Shown here one piece after another: positions 14,147 to 16,078 of a DNA stretch of 16,078 nt (within the stretch, counting starts at the first letter, position 1; every line of letters begins with the position of its first letter). A program made the translations under genes and the position numbers. The stretch covers positions 1 to 16,078 of the forward strand of contig JAZUPE010000090.1 of the NCBI GenBank assembly GCA_045605025.1, in the 5' to 3' direction. This DNA is from SIG598 sp045605025 (GTDB lineage Bacteria; Bacillota; Clostridia; Oscillospirales; Acutalibacteraceae). The notes beneath the pieces are model-generated. The model searched no databases. It had not been told where the DNA came from and saw only the letters and a list, made by a program, of their open reading frames with translations.

Positions 14147-14875
14147 TTACAGATATTGTGAAGGAAGCATTCCGTTCAGTGAGTCAATAGTATCCTTCGA
14201 CGGCTCCGGAAGCTGTGCGAAAGGAAAATCAATTCCCATGCTGTCATACTTGATCTGGCAGATCTTCCGGAAAGGCAGCAGTTCGATCTTATCTACGCTG
14301 GTGTGTTCGTCTGCAATTGACACAAGACTGCGGATATTATCCTCGTTGTCATTCAGCGTAGGAATAATCACCTGCCGGAGAGTAACGGGGATTCCTCGCT
14401 CATCAAGCAGTGAAAGGAATTGCAGCGGCTTGGAAATATCGCAGCCGACGTACTCATGATACATCCGGTCGTCAGTGTATTTGATGTCAAGCAGCACACG
14501 GTCGGTATGTTCCAGCAGATTAATCACGCCGTCGTTGATAACACTGCCAGAGGTGTCAAGACAGGTGTTGATGCCCTCCGCGTGACAAAGAGCGAATACT
14601 TCACCTGCGAATTCAGCCTGCAGCAGCGGTTCGCCGCCGGATATGGTTATCCCGCCCTCAGTGCCGAAATAATCACGATATCTTACGGACTTACTGGCAA
14701 TCTGTTGTGGAGTGTATTCCGTGCCGCCGGTCATTGACCATGTGTCGGGATTATGACAACAGCCGCAGCGAAGACTGCAGCCCTGCATGAACACAACAAA
14801 ACGTACACCCGGGCCGTCAAGGGTGCCAAGACTCTGGATGGAATGAATTCTTCCGGTCAGTGTCTGTCCGCTCAT
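14147..14875 (-). CDS. pflA: Pyruvate formate-lyase activating enzyme (radical SAM)
   Basis: Uses S-adenosylmethionine and a [4Fe-4S] cluster to install the glycyl radical on pyruvate formate-lyase under anaerobic conditions. The 242-residue protein has the usual family length. It opens with GRIHSIQSLGTLDGPGVRFV, then the cluster-binding cysteines CxxxCxxC at 33, 37 and 40 (CSLRCGCC), and the SAM-binding GGEP at 80-83. An extra Cys39 sits within the motif where Tyr or Trp is common. Its ATG overlaps the pflB stop (ATGA arrangement) with no strong ribosome site, so translation is probably coupled to pflB. It is the last gene of a leftward operon that ends at the hairpin at 14104-14139. Confidence 0.97.
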   Translation of the reverse strand: MSGQTLTGRIHSIQSLGTLDGPGVRFVVFMQGCSLRCGCCHNPDTWSMTGGTEYTPQQIASKSVRYRDYFGTEGGITISGGEPLLQAEFAGEVFALCHAEGINTCLDTSGSVINDGVINLLEHTDRVLLDIKYTDDRMYHEYVGCDISKPLQFLSLLDERGIPVTLRQVIIPTLNDNEDNIRSLVSIADEHTSVDKIELLPFRKICQIKYDSMGIDFPFAQLPEPSKDTIDSLNGMLPSQYL

Positions 14876-16078
14876 ACTGTCTCGTGGAATGTGCGGCTGA
14901 TAACTTCGCGCTGCTGCTCACGGGACAACTTGTGGAAATTAACTGCATATCCGGAAACACGAATGGTCAGGTTGGGATAGGCAGAGGGATCCTCGTACGC
15001 CTTCATCAGCACCTCACGATTGAGTACATTGACGTTGATGTGGTGAGCTTTTTTGGTGAAGTAGCCGTCCAGAATACTCACCAGATTGCTGACGCGCTCG
15101 TCCTCAGTGCGACCAAGAGCTTCGGGTGTGACCGAGAAGGTGTTGGAAATACCGTCGCGGCAGTCGTCGTAGCAGATTTTTGCCACCGAGTTGAGGGATG
15201 CAAGGGCGCCGTTCTCCTCGCGGTTGTGCATCGGGTTGGCGCCGGGAGCGAAAGGTGCGCCCTCTGTTCTGCCGTCGGGAGTTGCACCGGTGTTTTTGCC
15301 GTACATGACGTTAGAGGTGATGGTCAGCACCGAAAGGGTGTGGATAGCGTTGCGGTAGGCGGGAGTCCTGCGCAGGGCGGTAATGACCTTGTGGCTCATT
15401 TCCTTTGCCAGCATGTCAACGCGGTCGTCATCGTTTCCGTATTTGGGGAAGTCCCCGGTGGTTTCGAAGCCGGTGACGAAGCCGTTAGCGTCCTTGATGG
15501 GACGGACGTTTGCGAATTTGATAGCACTTAGAGAATCCGCGACAACGGACAGACCCGCGATACCGAATGCCATGAACCGCTCAACGGATGTGTCATGCAG
15601 AGCCATCTGAGTCTTTTCGTAGGCGTACTTGTCGTGCATATAGTGTATGACGTTCATGGTGTTGACATACAGATGGCAGAGCCAGTCGATGTATATGTCA
15701 AAACGGTGCATTACAGCATCAAAATCCAGCTTATCTGCCCCCATGACCGACATCTGCGGACCGATGTGAATGTCACTGGTGGTGTCGTATCCGCCGTTTA
15801 TGGCGATAAGCAGAAGCTTGGCAAGGTTGCAGCGTGCGCCGAAGAACTGCATCTGCTTGCCAACCTTCATAGCCGAAACACAGCAGGCGATTGCGTAGTC
15901 CTCGCCGTAAATGGGTCGCATGATATCATCGTTTTCGTACTGAATGGAGTCGGTGTCTGCCGAAACCTTTGCGCAGAACTTTTTGAAGTTTTCGGGCAGG
16001 GAATTTGACCACAGAACGGTCAAGTTGGGCTCGGGTGACGAGCCGAGTGTATAAAGTGTATTGAGAATACGGTAGCTG
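14872..16078 (-). CDS. pflB: Pyruvate formate-lyase, C-terminal part (5' end beyond window)
   Basis: Converts pyruvate and CoA to acetyl-CoA and formate, the main anaerobic pyruvate route. About 401 residues are visible, against roughly 750 for the full enzyme; the frame is open through the right edge, where it reads SYRILNTLYTLGSSPEPNLT, matching the family. There is no true start codon here; a TTG at 16023 is internal. Key residues are present: the catalytic cysteine pair in YAIACCVS, the conserved MRPIYGEDYAIACC block, LTITSNVMYGKNTG, and the glycyl-radical loop IRVSGYAVNF about 30 residues from the end. The stop overlaps the pflA start. The gene appears intact within the window, with no frameshift. 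Promoter and any further operon members lie outside the window to the right. Confidence 0.97.
   Translation of the reverse strand, partial: SYRILNTLYTLGSSPEPNLTVLWSNSLPENFKKFCAKVSADTDSIQYENDDIMRPIYGEDYAIACCVSAMKVGKQMQFFGARCNLAKLLLIAINGGYDTTSDIHIGPQMSVMGADKLDFDAVMHRFDIYIDWLCHLYVNTMNVIHYMHDKYAYEKTQMALHDTSVERFMAFGIAGLSVVADSLSAIKFANVRPIKDANGFVTGFETTGDFPKYGNDDDRVDMLAKEMSHKVITALRRTPAYRNAIHTLSVLTITSNVMYGKNTGATPDGRTEGAPFAPGANPMHNREENGALASLNSVAKICYDDCRDGISNTFSVTPEALGRTEDERVSNLVSILDGYFTKKAHHINVNVLNREVLMKAYEDPSAYPNLTIRVSGYAVNFHKLSREQQREVISRTFHETV

Overview
The window (16,078 bp) reads as the chromosome of an anaerobic, plant-fibre-degrading Firmicute of class Clostridia, most like gut Oscillospiraceae/Lachnospiraceae. 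This rests on YesM/YesN-type regulators, a DUF624 (YesL) protein, LplB/YtcP-type sugar permeases without their own ATPase gene, AGGAGG-type ribosome sites, and a pyruvate formate-lyase operon. Species cannot be fixed from sequence alone. No rRNA, tRNA, CRISPR array, insertion sequence or phage gene was seen.

Layout. (1) 1-1061, minus: 3'-truncated GH51 alpha-L-arabinofuranosidase. (2) 1301-2218, plus: AraC-family regulator with a cupin sensor, divergent from GH51 and followed after 64 bp by (3) a GH43 glycosidase (2283-3686). (4) 3824-5044, minus: cytoplasmic-type GH10 xylanase, convergent with GH43 across a pair of hairpin terminators. (5) 5045-5329: a divergent control region with a 20-bp-spaced direct repeat, an inverted repeat and two candidate promoters. 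(6) 5330-9614, plus: a tight yesL-yesM-yesN-like operon (DUF624 membrane protein, sensor kinase, AraC-type response regulator). (7) 9615-10019: terminator plus the long upstream region of (8) a sugar ABC importer operon: lipoprotein binding protein (10020-11735) and two permeases (11837-12835, 12852-14012). (9) Two hairpins at 14046-14139, then (10) pflA and the 3' part of pflB on the minus strand (14147-16078).

How it fits together (inference from families and context): xylan or arabinoxylan fragments are captured by the binding protein, imported by the two permeases (probably energised by a shared MsmK-type ATPase encoded elsewhere), then cut inside the cell by GH10, GH43 and GH51, none of which shows a signal peptide. 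The two-component system and the AraC/cupin regulator give two layers of substrate-responsive control. Pyruvate formate-lyase handles pyruvate from fermentation of the released sugars, but its operon is probably a separate unit.

The most interesting signals are the regulator-site-like direct repeats abutting the GH10 promoter and a very acidic 78-residue N-terminal extension on the second permease. I found no clear evidence of a wholly new system; this looks like an intact arabinoxylo-oligosaccharide utilisation locus with some unusual details.
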